Shown here: piece after piece, positions 1 to 7,282 of the stretch
Numbering within the stretch: the first letter of the stretch is position 1
Layout of the letters: every line of letters begins with the position of its first letter
Assembly (NCBI GenBank): GCA_965262595.1
Contig: OZ253548.1
Span: 2,108,001 to 2,172,000 of the forward strand
Reading direction: 5' to 3'
Length of the DNA stretch: 64,000 nt
Source: CATQHB01 sp965262595
GTDB taxonomy: Bacteria > Chloroflexota > Dehalococcoidia > Lucifugimonadales > UBA3495
Notes under the pieces: model-generated
The model's database searches: none
What the model saw: the letters and a program-made list of their open reading frames with translations, nothing else
Told to the model about the DNA's origin: nothing
Made by a program: the position numbers and the translations under genes

Positions 1-163
1 ACGTAACCAGAATCCGGGAAGATTGGGCCGCGAACGATAGCTGTTCCGTATCCGGTGAGCCTTCCTTGCCAACATCATAGGTGTGGATAGCGTCGTGGCC
101 GTACTGGATGAACAAATTCCGCAAAATCGGGTCTAACTGCTCATCGACGTACAACCGGGCCAT
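1..163 (-). CDS. DUF5615 PIN-like protein, partial (toxin-like partner)
   Basis: The reading frame starts at an ATG whose complement ends at 163 and runs off the left edge, so only the first 54 residues are visible. They begin MARLYVDEQLDPILRNLF and include a D-E pair in the first strand and the stretch ILVT near the edge, the pattern of DUF5615 PIN-like proteins. That family is a small nuclease fold usually encoded directly after a DUF433 protein, and here the start codon overlaps the stop of the DUF433 gene by one base (TAATG), which implies translational coupling. Function as the toxin of a toxin-antitoxin-like pair is family knowledge plus inference; the C-terminal acidic residues cannot be checked. 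Confidence 0.72.
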   Translation of the reverse strand, partial: MARLYVDEQLDPILRNLFIQYGHDAIHTYDVGKEGSPDTEQLSFAAQSSRILVT

Positions 164-423
164 TAGTCCTGCTCCATGGAACGCAAGCGCCGGTCAATGA
201 CTTCCGGGAACTCCGCATAGTAAGCGAGGGCTGCCTCTAAGTCGTCATAGGTCAGCCACTCGCTATACCCGCCAAGGGCCTTCTTCTTGTCTCCTTTGTA
301 CAGTTGGAAATTTCCTACCAGCACCCAGACCGGCAATCCTTTCTTTCGCAGATGGGGCCCGTCGCGGTACATAACGTCTTCTAAATACTCTTGCCACCAC
401 CTATCCTCAAAGTACAAAGCCAT
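163..423 (-). CDS. DUF433-like antitoxin-type protein
   Basis: An 86-residue protein ending in a helical segment with the pattern LTYDDLEAALAYYAEFPE followed by VIDRRL, which is the recognisable C-terminal signature of DUF433 proteins (a small winged-helix-like domain found upstream of DUF5615 genes). A GGAGGT ribosome site lies nine bases before the second ATG (residue M-A-L-Y) and abuts the first ATG with no spacing, so the second ATG at 423 is taken as the start. It is first of two genes, overlapping the DUF5615 gene by one base. It probably acts as the antitoxin or DNA-binding regulator of the pair; this is inferred from family pairing. Confidence 0.68.
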   Translation of the reverse strand: MALYFEDRWWQEYLEDVMYRDGPHLRKKGLPVWVLVGNFQLYKGDKKKALGGYSEWLTYDDLEAALAYYAEFPEVIDRRLRSMEQD

Positions 424-565
424 TTCAGACATACCTCCGGGCCGCGCTGGGTATTGCCCCCTTGCCGTGCCATTCTAGCATACTGTCAGAGCAGCGTTGA
501 CTTGGGAAGTGGAGAGATGGTAGGTTAGGGTTGCTTTTTGGAGCGGAGCGAGAGAGGTTCAACTA

Positions 566-961
566 ATGGTTAATCAATATCAGGAATGGCATCCAATATT
601 ACCTTACCCTTCACGGACATCGGTGGCGGAACTCTTTGTTGCAATGATAGAGCGGAGTTCCGGCGTAGTAGCCCCTAGGAATTGGGAAGAAGGCAAACCC
701 TATTTCCTTAGGGCGGATGTTGAAGCGATCTGCGAAGAATTTCGCTATGAAATCAATGCAGCATTTACGGACGCTCAATCGGCCATAGGTTTGTCCAACG
801 ATCAGGCAAGTTTGGGACGCCAGATAGCGGAAGACGCTATAGCTCGTGCGGATAGTAAACCTGAGAGCCAACACACGCTGAACACTATCCGCATAGTTGC
901 TATCGAGCATTACAGGGAGCGGCGACGCAAGAACGGAGGACAGTTCGATGATGCTGGATAA
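566..961 (+). CDS. Unknown protein upstream of the R-M genes
   Basis: A 131-residue, mostly helical, charged protein that I do not recognise. It has no signal peptide or membrane segment. It is preceded by GAGAGG nine bases before the ATG and its last 14 bases overlap the start of the DNA methyltransferase gene, so it is the first gene of the restriction-modification operon. Position suggests a role as controller or accessory subunit of the R-M system, but no helix-turn-helix motif is evident. Base composition of this operon is visibly more AT-rich than the B12 region to the right, consistent with horizontal acquisition. Confidence 0.7.
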   Translation: MVNQYQEWHPILPYPSRTSVAELFVAMIERSSGVVAPRNWEEGKPYFLRADVEAICEEFRYEINAAFTDAQSAIGLSNDQASLGRQIAEDAIARADSKPESQHTLNTIRIVAIEHYRERRRKNGGQFDDAG

Positions 962-1835
962 TCCAGAACTGGCTTGGCAGTCGGCAGATGGGCAGTCCGC
1001 CCTGTATTGCGGCGATGCCTTTGACCTGATGGCCGCTATCCCCGATAACAGCGTGGACTGTATATGGACCGACCCGCCCTACCTGCTGTCCAACGACGGC
1101 GTGACCTGTATTGCCGGCAAGCGGGTGAGTGTCAACAAGGGTGAATGGGACCGCAGCGGTGGAATTGAGAATGACCACGATTTTAACCTATCTTGGTTAC
1201 GAGAATGTCACCGTATCCTAAAACCCGCCGGCACAATCTGGGTTACCGGAACCCTACACATCTACCTCAGCGTTGGCATGGCAATGATGCAGTTAGGATA
1301 CCGTATCTTGAACGACATCATTTGGGAAAAGACCAATCCGCCGCCCAACCTGGGCTGTCGCTGTTTTGCCCATTCCACTGAAACCCTTTTGTGGGCCACC
1401 AAAGCGCCCAAAGGCAGCAGGCACAAGTACACTTTCAACTACCAGGAAATGAAAGCGGAGAACGGCGGCAAGCAGATGAAAACCGTCTGGAAATTTCCTG
1501 CTGCCGGTCGCGATGAGAAAGTGCACGGGAAGCACCCAACACAAAAGCCAGTAGCTCTCATAGAACGCTGCCTGCGGGCGAGCACCAACCCTGGAGATTT
1601 GGTACTTGACCCTTTCATCGGCTCCGGTACCACCGGCGTAGCTGCGTTGAAGTGTGGAAGGCGGTTTGTGGGTATTGAGAGAGATAGGGCATACGCTGAT
1701 ATTGCCAACGCCCGGCTGGGAGTATCGGTATGCGCTAAAGGCCTTGATTATCCGCTTTCTGACAGTCTTGAATCAAACGTCCAATGGAGTTTGCTGGAAA
1801 AGTTTGGCGAATATCTCGTCCAAGCTGAACAGTGA
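948..1835 (+). CDS. Type II DNA methyltransferase (beta class, N6-adenine/N4-cytosine)
   Basis: A 295-residue DNA methyltransferase. The catalytic motif IV, TDPPY, is at residues 41-45 and the S-adenosylmethionine motif I, DPFIGSG, is at 221-227, preceded by HPTQKP at 196-201. Motif IV before motif I is the beta-class order; DPPY favours N6-adenine methylation, though N4-cytosine cannot be excluded. The start is the ATG at 948 because GGAGGA lies seven bases upstream; longer in-frame extensions lack a site. It overlaps the upstream unknown gene and is followed nine bases later by a PD-(D/E)XK protein, so it is the protective half of a Type II restriction-modification pair. The recognition sequence cannot be read from the sequence. 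Confidence 0.92.
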   Translation: MMLDNPELAWQSADGQSALYCGDAFDLMAAIPDNSVDCIWTDPPYLLSNDGVTCIAGKRVSVNKGEWDRSGGIENDHDFNLSWLRECHRILKPAGTIWVTGTLHIYLSVGMAMMQLGYRILNDIIWEKTNPPPNLGCRCFAHSTETLLWATKAPKGSRHKYTFNYQEMKAENGGKQMKTVWKFPAAGRDEKVHGKHPTQKPVALIERCLRASTNPGDLVLDPFIGSGTTGVAALKCGRRFVGIERDRAYADIANARLGVSVCAKGLDYPLSDSLESNVQWSLLEKFGEYLVQAEQ

Positions 1836-1844
1836 AATATTGTT

Positions 1845-2639
1845 ATGACCAATAACCCTGGGCCAGAAACCACGAATGATCGTGATAGGAAAGATCGTGA
1901 TTGGCAGGCGATATTTGACTTCTATAGAATTGAAGACCACGATTTCGCTCTCTCCCCTTTTCAAATTACTGCTGCCCAGATAAAACAAGCGACCTCCAAC
2001 AGTGAACCACGCATACTCTGTTATAATGCCACGAGGGAAAGCCTCCCCAAGATTTTTCGAGATAAGGGACTCTTTGTTTTGCCGGTCCTCAACGGTGAAT
2101 ACTCCATTATCAAAGGAGAAGGTTATGTAGATGTCCCACCCATCACTTCGCCGATAGTAGAGTATTTAAGCGTTTTCCCTTTTGAGTTGGAGACGTCACG
2201 CGTCGGGAACTCAGAAATGCAGCACTTGGATCATGCTTATGCGCTCAGCCTGATGCGCCATTTTGCCGATGATGAATCCTTGGTGCTGACAATTCGTGGC
2301 AGAAAACGTTCTCCAGCCTTTGAGTTTGTGGTCGGGGAATTCTTGATTCGTGTAGACGGCGTTCAAGTTGAGGTTGACGCAGGTTATGAAGGGGAGAATC
2401 AGGTCGTGTTGGTTGAGGCAAAAGGCGGTAATGCCACCAATACGATAATCAGACAGCTTTACTACCCTTTCCGCCAATGGCAGACCTACACCGAAAAGAA
2501 AGTCTCTACGCTCTTCTTTCAGCACACGGGCCAAAATGAATATCACATTTGGCAGTTTGGATTTGACGACGTAGACGATTACAACAGCATACGAATGTTG
2601 AAGTCGGGTCGTTATAGAATCGTCAGGCGGGCAGCATAA
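1845..2639 (+). CDS. Type II restriction endonuclease, PD-(D/E)XK type
   Basis: A 264-residue protein directly downstream of the methyltransferase gene. Residues 170-193 read as two beta strands carrying D178 and then E191-A-K193, which fits the PD-(D/E)XK nuclease core (D-x12-E-x-K). The preceding region contains an extended alpha/beta domain (residues 30-160) that may bind DNA. The spacing of nine bases to the methyltransferase and the shared AT-rich composition support a cognate restriction enzyme. I do not recognise a named restriction family; assignment rests on motif and gene neighbourhood. It would cut the site modified by the methyltransferase. Confidence 0.8.
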   Translation: MTNNPGPETTNDRDRKDRDWQAIFDFYRIEDHDFALSPFQITAAQIKQATSNSEPRILCYNATRESLPKIFRDKGLFVLPVLNGEYSIIKGEGYVDVPPITSPIVEYLSVFPFELETSRVGNSEMQHLDHAYALSLMRHFADDESLVLTIRGRKRSPAFEFVVGEFLIRVDGVQVEVDAGYEGENQVVLVEAKGGNATNTIIRQLYYPFRQWQTYTEKKVSTLFFQHTGQNEYHIWQFGFDDVDDYNSIRMLKSGRYRIVRRAA

Positions 2640-2650
2640 ACTAATAGCCC

Positions 2651-2700
2651 CTACCCCTCCCCCAACAACCGCACCACCTCATCCACTACTTGGGCGGTGA
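2651..2700 (-). pseudogene. Remnant duplicate of the dehydrogenase gene 3' end
   Basis: Read on the minus strand this stretch encodes TAQVVDEVVRLLG followed by three residues and a stop. It matches the C-terminus (TAQVGDEVVRLLG) of the tartrate/malate dehydrogenase gene that ends at 3351. A 19-base identical block lies at 2666-2684 and 3360-3378. No further homology continues to the right of about 2705, so this is a short 3'-end copy. The DUF6883/DUF4926 pair lies exactly between the two copies. Confidence 0.75.
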
Positions 2701-2738
2701 AGGCGCTAATCCTACAGAGTAGCAGCCCGGCAGCGCAG

Positions 2739-2960
2739 CTACCGCCGGCGGGCGTGGGTAATGTCCTCGCCGCTCACCGGACGCACTTGGGAGGGCAAAA
2801 CTGTGGCCAAGGCGGCGGTATCGCCATCGAGGGTCAGGAACTCCACCTCAAAGGCTTCACCTTTGGGATGGATATGCACTATAGCCCCCACGTCTCCAGA
2901 CTTCAGCCCTTCTTGGGGGACATCTTTGGTCAAGACAATTCGGTCATGTTCCTTGAACAT
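2739..2960 (-). CDS. DUF4926 domain protein
   Basis: A 73-residue protein with the SH3-like pattern of DUF4926: a leading FKEHDRIVLTKDVP, then GLKSGDVGAIVHIHP and a closing segment rich in beta strands. DUF4926 genes commonly lie next to DUF6883 genes, and here the ATG lies 17 bases inside the upstream DUF6883 gene. The biochemical role of the family is not established; the tight pairing of two tiny proteins in an accessory region resembles toxin-antitoxin or immunity-type modules, which is inference. The C-terminal ITHARRR tail is basic. Confidence 0.75.
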   Translation of the reverse strand: MFKEHDRIVLTKDVPQEGLKSGDVGAIVHIHPKGEAFEVEFLTLDGDTAALATVLPSQVRPVSGEDITHARRR

Positions 2961-3297
2961 ATGAACTCCCCAAAGGATGAGCGGTTACCAATCGCGGCGC
3001 GACGTTGCCTTTTTCAATAATCCAAACTGTCCTGACGCGAGGATTGCGCCCGTCGGGTGTTTCCAACTCTCCATCAATACTATAACGTACTCCGTACTCG
3101 GATTCTACCGAGCCGGCCACCGGATACATTAAGCTGTGATTCAGCAAACTCACCATCAATACTTCCCATTCCTCCAGGCGAAAGCCGAAGTGGTTGAAGA
3201 ACTCGGCCTTGTTACGACCTTCGGGATGCGTGAGAGAAAGCAGATAGTCGATGATTTTCTCGCGTTCTACGCGAGAGCGGCTTAAATTCGGCAACAT
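2944..3297 (-). CDS. DUF6883 domain protein
   Basis: A 117-residue protein starting MLPNLSRSRVEREKIIDYLL and continuing with THPEGRNKAEFFNHFGF, the N-terminal signature of DUF6883 proteins (LP.a..a.v...Kl.dYLL...HP.Gr.KA.FF). A longer reading frame exists upstream, but family alignments begin at MLPN, so the ATG at 3297 is chosen. The middle of the protein has the VWIIEKG strand common to the family. It overlaps the DUF4926 gene by 17 bases, forming a two-gene unit. The unit sits between two copies of the 3' end of the neighbouring dehydrogenase gene, a sign that it was inserted there. Confidence 0.75.
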   Translation of the reverse strand: MLPNLSRSRVEREKIIDYLLSLTHPEGRNKAEFFNHFGFRLEEWEVLMVSLLNHSLMYPVAGSVESEYGVRYSIDGELETPDGRNPRVRTVWIIEKGNVAPRLVTAHPLGSSYVQGT

Positions 3298-3350
3298 CGC
3301 CGAAGTTGACCCGGCGCATATTTCCTGCAAATCACGGACAAGCCCTACCC

Positions 3351-4418
3351 CTACCCCAGCAACCGCACCACCTCATCCCCCACCTGCGCTGTTGTCGCGC
3401 TGCCGCCCAGGTCCGGGGTCATTACCTGGCGTTCCTGTAGGCTGCGGACTACCGCCGCTTCCACCCGTTGGGCCGGGTCATGCTCTCCCAGGTGGTCCAG
3501 CATCATCCCTACGGCGGAGATGGTAGCCAGGGGGTTGGCGATGCCCTTGCCGGTGATGTCGAAGGCCGCCCCGTGTACCGGCTCAAACATGGAGGGATAC
3601 TCCCGCTCCGGGTTGATGTTGGCGCTGGGAGCCAGGCCCATACTGCCGGTAACCACCGCCGCAATGTCGGAGATTATGTCGGCGAAGAGGTTGGAAGCAA
3701 CCATCACGTCGAAGTCTTCGGGCCAGCGCACCAGGTCCATCGCCACCCGGTCAACCAGCAGCGACTCGGTCTCCACACTCGGATACTCGGCGGCGACCGC
3801 CCGGAAAACCTCGTCCCAGAAGACCATGCCAAAGGCCTGGGCGTTGGACTTGGTCACCGATGTTACTTTCATTCGTTTGTTGCGCCGGACGCAGTACTCA
3901 AAGGCGGCGCGGATGATTCGCTCGGTGCCCCGACGGGTAAAAACGTTGGTCTGCATCACCGTTTCATGGGGAGTGCCCGGATAAAGTCGGCCTCCCACCG
4001 GAGCGTACTCGCCCTCGGTATTCTCGCGGAAGATTACCAGGTCAATTTGTCCCGGGCTTTTGCCGGCCAACGGTGAAGTTACGCCGGGATGCAGGTAGGC
4101 CGGCCGGACGCACACCCCCTGGTCGAAGGAGCGGCGCATCGGCAGCAGCAGACCCTGCAGGGTGATATGGTCGGGGATATGAGGGTCGCCCACCGCACCG
4201 AACAGGATGGCCTCGTTGGCCTTAACCTGCTCCAGCCCGTCCTCCGGCATCATCCGCCCGGTCTCCCGGTAATACTCGGAACCCCAGGGAAACTCGGTGT
4301 AGTTGAAGCTGAGGCCGGCAGTATTGGCGGCCAGATAGTCCAAAACCTTTTTGCCCTCAGCCACCACTTCCGGGCCAATGCCGTCACCACCGATGATTGC
4401 CAGATTATGCTCTGCCAT
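3351..4418 (-). CDS. Tartrate/D-malate dehydrogenase-type oxidative decarboxylase
   Basis: A 355-residue member of the isocitrate/isopropylmalate dehydrogenase family. It has the N-terminal GGDGIGPEVV, the segment IFRENTEGEYA, VTKSNAQAFG, the metal-binding region SNLFADIISD and TGSMGLAPSANI. The stretch DPHIPDHITLQGLLLPMRR with FDQ and LRP-like VRPAYLHPG is typical of tartrate dehydrogenase/D-malate dehydrogenase (TtuC/DmlA) rather than LeuB, so NAD-dependent oxidation and decarboxylation of a 2-hydroxy diacid is the best reading. GGAGGA lies ten bases before the ATG. It is the last gene of the long leftward cluster, 108 bases after pduX; a functional link to B12 is not obvious. Confidence 0.85.
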   Translation of the reverse strand: MAEHNLAIIGGDGIGPEVVAEGKKVLDYLAANTAGLSFNYTEFPWGSEYYRETGRMMPEDGLEQVKANEAILFGAVGDPHIPDHITLQGLLLPMRRSFDQGVCVRPAYLHPGVTSPLAGKSPGQIDLVIFRENTEGEYAPVGGRLYPGTPHETVMQTNVFTRRGTERIIRAAFEYCVRRNKRMKVTSVTKSNAQAFGMVFWDEVFRAVAAEYPSVETESLLVDRVAMDLVRWPEDFDVMVASNLFADIISDIAAVVTGSMGLAPSANINPEREYPSMFEPVHGAAFDITGKGIANPLATISAVGMMLDHLGEHDPAQRVEAAVVRSLQERQVMTPDLGGSATTAQVGDEVVRLLG

Positions 4419-4526
4419 TGCTAAGATTTCCTCCGCTTATTTCTGTCTTATCTACTAATGAACACCAAGTTACACGAATAAAAACAAAACATAAACCATT
4501 CGTGCCGGTTCATGTTTATTCCTGGA

Positions 4527-5462
4527 TTATACCGCCTGAACGCCGCCGCTGAGCAGCCGGAAGTGGTGAATCGCCTCGGCCTCCGGGAAAGCCTCCCGCG
4601 CCTGCCGGAAGGTGGACTTGCCCCGCCGCTCCGTAGCGTCCAACAGCACTCCGATAACCGCCCCGCTGTGAGCCACGTTGACACCGACCGCGCCCACGGC
4701 GCCGGCAAACCGGGTGACGTCGGACAGACGGGGCTTGAACGATACCTGCTGCCCGGCGGCGGCGCTTAGCGAGGCTCCCTGTCCCAGCAGCCGAGCGTCG
4801 CCCCGCTGTAGTCCTTCCCGCACCAAACCCAGGGCTTCGTCGGTTTCGGACTTGACGGCCTGCCATTGGGCGCGTCGGTCAACCCGGTTGAAGTCCAGAG
4901 TATCCACGGAACCGCCAAAATCCAGCGCGACAATTTCCAGCGGCAGGGGCGGCCCAAGTTCTTCTACCAGCGTACCGGCGCGGTGGTCAAACAGGGTAAT
5001 TCCGGGGAACATTACGCCGTCGGTGGGTTCCACCTGCAAGGCAAGCTGCCCGATTTGCAGCGGGGGTAGCCTAATATCCAGGGCCAGGCCGGTGGCGGCA
5101 ATGGCGGCGGCCAAGTCGGCGCTGCTGCTGCCCAGACCTTTGCTGCGGGGAATGGGATTGCCGACGGTAACCCGCGCCCCCAGGTCGGCGCGGCCCAGGT
5201 AGTCCAGGGTTTTAGCAACGGCGGCGGCGGTCTTGGGGCAGTCCGCAGGCGCGGCCACGCCGGACACCCCGCGGTAAAGCTCTACCCGCACCCGGGCAAA
5301 GAAGTCCACCGGACAGGTCACCAGAAAGTAAGCGTCCCCTAACATTCCCTGCACCAATTCGCCGCAGACGCCGGGAGCGCGCACGACGGCAGCCCCCACC
5401 GGAGGTTCCCCGAGGGGGAAGGCGGTCGGCGGGATGGGGGAGTATTCGTTACCTGCGGTCAT
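4527..5462 (-). CDS. pduX: L-threonine kinase PduX
   Basis: A 311-residue GHMP-superfamily kinase. The N-terminal APGVCGELVQG (residues 29-39) followed by LVTCPVDFFARV is diagnostic of PduX, and the phosphate-binding loop is PRSKGLGSSSADLAA at 105-119. PduX phosphorylates L-threonine to L-threonine O-3-phosphate, the substrate of CobD, which makes the aminopropanol linker of the B12 nucleotide loop. The start at 5462 (M-T-A-G) is inferred because upstream sequence belongs to the preceding gene; the two genes overlap by 14 bases. It is in the same leftward operon as cobD, cbiB and the other loop-assembly genes, supporting the assignment. Confidence 0.88.
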   Translation of the reverse strand: MTAGNEYSPIPPTAFPLGEPPVGAAVVRAPGVCGELVQGMLGDAYFLVTCPVDFFARVRVELYRGVSGVAAPADCPKTAAAVAKTLDYLGRADLGARVTVGNPIPRSKGLGSSSADLAAAIAATGLALDIRLPPLQIGQLALQVEPTDGVMFPGITLFDHRAGTLVEELGPPLPLEIVALDFGGSVDTLDFNRVDRRAQWQAVKSETDEALGLVREGLQRGDARLLGQGASLSAAAGQQVSFKPRLSDVTRFAGAVGAVGVNVAHSGAVIGVLLDATERRGKSTFRQAREAFPEAEAIHHFRLLSGGVQAV

Positions 5463-6630
5463 GAGCTGTGGTTGCTGGAAAAGGAAAATGGCAGTAATCG
5501 CAGGCGTGGCTGATGGGTACTTGGCGGCCCACCGTATTGCAGTGGCTGCAGCCATGCCGGCCAAAGAACCACAGGGCCGAGTCCATGGCGGCGCAGGTGC
5601 CGGCAATTCCCGGCGGCCCGCCAATTTGGGCAGCCGCCACAGCCTGGCGCCAGGCTTCCTGAATTTTCGGTGTGGCTTCGCTTGTGGGGAGGTCACGGGA
5701 ATCAGTAATGAGTAAGTTTTCCGTAACCCGGCGAACATGAACATCTACAGAAACGGGAATAACGTCCATGTCGTCAATCCGGGTATTGCCCCTGTCCGCC
5801 ATTAACTTCACCCACATCGGCCCAATCCTGGGGCCGCGCAGCATAGGAAAGCGGTAACGTCCCTCAATTTTACTTTGCAAGTCCCGGAGCAATTCCCCTG
5901 CCTGCCCAACACCCTGGTCGATTGCTTGAGTCACCGGGGATGAGCTGTCGTCCGACAAGCTTTGGGCAATGGTTCGCCAAGCGCCGCTGTCTGGCCCGTG
6001 GCGCTGGCTAACTCCGTAATCGGACAGCAATTTACGCAGGGAAGGCAAAGGGAGAGCGGAAACAACCGAAGGTTCGAAAAGGTGGGGGTGCGCCTGAAAA
6101 AGCTTGCCCCCGTTCCGCCATAGGAGCGTGGCGTCCCTAAAGCGGTCCATCGCAGAAATGAAAGTGAGAAACAGGCGAAGGTCGCGGTCGGATATTTTCC
6201 CGCCTTGTATTAGCTTGGAGGGGTCAAATTCAGTCAAAGGCGACAACATACCAACCGGGGCATCAACCCGCTGAGATAAGTCCAACCGGTCATTGTAAAC
6301 ATCGCCGGCGATAATTTCGGCCAACCGGGCGGCGGCCGGAACCCTCGGCGCGGGCGAAGGCTTCTGGAGCTTGCTTTGCGTTTGCGGTATCCGGTTCAAG
6401 TCAATGCCGGCTATCACCGGCAGGGGATGCCCCATCTTCAGGCCGACCAGAATCCAGTCTTCCAGGGCTGCGCCCAACTCCTCCTGGCACTGAGGCAGGG
6501 TGGCGCCGAAGGCTATTACTCCCTCGCAAGGGGGAATGTTCCCGGCAAAGCTTCCGTCGCACCGAACCTCATAAAGGGCCAAGTTCAACGCTTGCTTTAC
6601 GTAGTCGGCAAGAACAAACCGTCTGGTCAT
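5449..6630 (-). CDS. HicB-like / HhH-glycosylase-like fusion protein
   Basis: A 393-residue protein that appears to join two modules. Residues 1-75 resemble HicB-type antitoxin domains (a GSFAGNIPPCEGVIAFG strand and a helix QCQEELGAALEDWILVGL). Residues about 150-393 resemble a helix-hairpin-helix DNA glycosylase: a segment with PMLRGPRIGPMWVKLM, then DVIPVSVDVHVRRVTENL and a C-terminal SALWFFGRHGCSHC with further cysteines (C-x2-C, CDYC) that could hold an Fe-S cluster or zinc. Both domain calls are from memory of the families and need a profile search. AGGAGG seven bases before the ATG at 6630 fixes the start over an upstream TTG. It overlaps pduX, so it is transcribed with the B12 genes though no B12 role is apparent. 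Confidence 0.55.
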   Translation of the reverse strand: MTRRFVLADYVKQALNLALYEVRCDGSFAGNIPPCEGVIAFGATLPQCQEELGAALEDWILVGLKMGHPLPVIAGIDLNRIPQTQSKLQKPSPAPRVPAAARLAEIIAGDVYNDRLDLSQRVDAPVGMLSPLTEFDPSKLIQGGKISDRDLRLFLTFISAMDRFRDATLLWRNGGKLFQAHPHLFEPSVVSALPLPSLRKLLSDYGVSQRHGPDSGAWRTIAQSLSDDSSSPVTQAIDQGVGQAGELLRDLQSKIEGRYRFPMLRGPRIGPMWVKLMADRGNTRIDDMDVIPVSVDVHVRRVTENLLITDSRDLPTSEATPKIQEAWRQAVAAAQIGGPPGIAGTCAAMDSALWFFGRHGCSHCNTVGRQVPISHACDYCHFPFPATTAHDRR

Positions 6631-6705
6631 CTGAAAGCCCTCCTTGTTTTTCAACCGGCGCCTATTATAACCGATTTCCCGGGGCGGTTATCTGTCCCGA
6701 TCCGG

Positions 6706-7278
6706 CTATTTGATCGGCAGCGGGATACCGGCCACCACCAGGTACACCGCATCGGCGGCGGCGGCGGCCCGTTGATTGACCGTACCCAGCAAGTCTTGAA
6801 ACCGGCGGCCCAGGACATTGGGCGGCACCGGACTTAACCCAACCTCGCTGCTGACCAGGACAGAATTGGTATCACCCTGACGGCAGGCGTCCAGCAGCCG
6901 CTCCAGTTCGGCCAGGGCCAGGGATTCAACTGCGGTGGGGGCGTCATTTTCGTGGGCCAGGAGAAAATTGGCTACCCAAACGTCCAGCGAATCCAACAGG
7001 ATTGCGCCGGGCGAGTTGGGGACGGTCAGGGCATTGACCAATGCCATTGCCGGTTCCAGCGGCTCTTCGATAGTCAGCCAGTGGGCCGGGCGGCGCTCCC
7101 GGTGGCGGCGGATACGCTCGGCCATCTCGGCGTCGGTGACTTGCCCGGTTGCCAGGTAAAGGGCGGGGCGGCTCGATTCGCTGTCCAGTTCGTTGACCAG
7201 TTCGTTGACCAGTTCTTCAGCGAAGGCGCTTTTGCCGGAGCGCACGCCGCCCAACACCAGGGTCAGCCGGCAAGCCAT
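6706..7278 (-). CDS. cobU: Adenosylcobinamide kinase/guanylyltransferase CobU
   Basis: A 190-residue protein with the P-loop GGVRSGKSAFAEEL near the N-terminus, the ATG (Y-L-A-T-G) strand, IRRHRERRP and the C-terminal DLLGTVNQRAAAAADAVYLVVAGIPLPIK typical of CobU/CobP. It phosphorylates adenosylcobinamide and transfers GMP to give adenosylcobinamide-GDP, the substrate of CobS. The start at 7278 (M-A-C-R-L) places it four bases after the cobQ stop. A short duplication gives the repeated tetrapeptide VNELVNEL just after the P-loop helix, one of many small tandem repeats in this genome. Confidence 0.95.
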   Translation of the reverse strand: MACRLTLVLGGVRSGKSAFAEELVNELVNELDSESSRPALYLATGQVTDAEMAERIRRHRERRPAHWLTIEEPLEPAMALVNALTVPNSPGAILLDSLDVWVANFLLAHENDAPTAVESLALAELERLLDACRQGDTNSVLVSSEVGLSPVPPNVLGRRFQDLLGTVNQRAAAAADAVYLVVAGIPLPIK

Positions 7279-7282
7279 TGGG

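Noticed and set aside
3351..4418. LeuB (3-isopropylmalate dehydrogenase)
   Set aside because: The segment around DPHIPDHITLQGLLLP and the FDQ..VRPAYLHPG block match tartrate/D-malate dehydrogenases better, and no other leucine genes are nearby.
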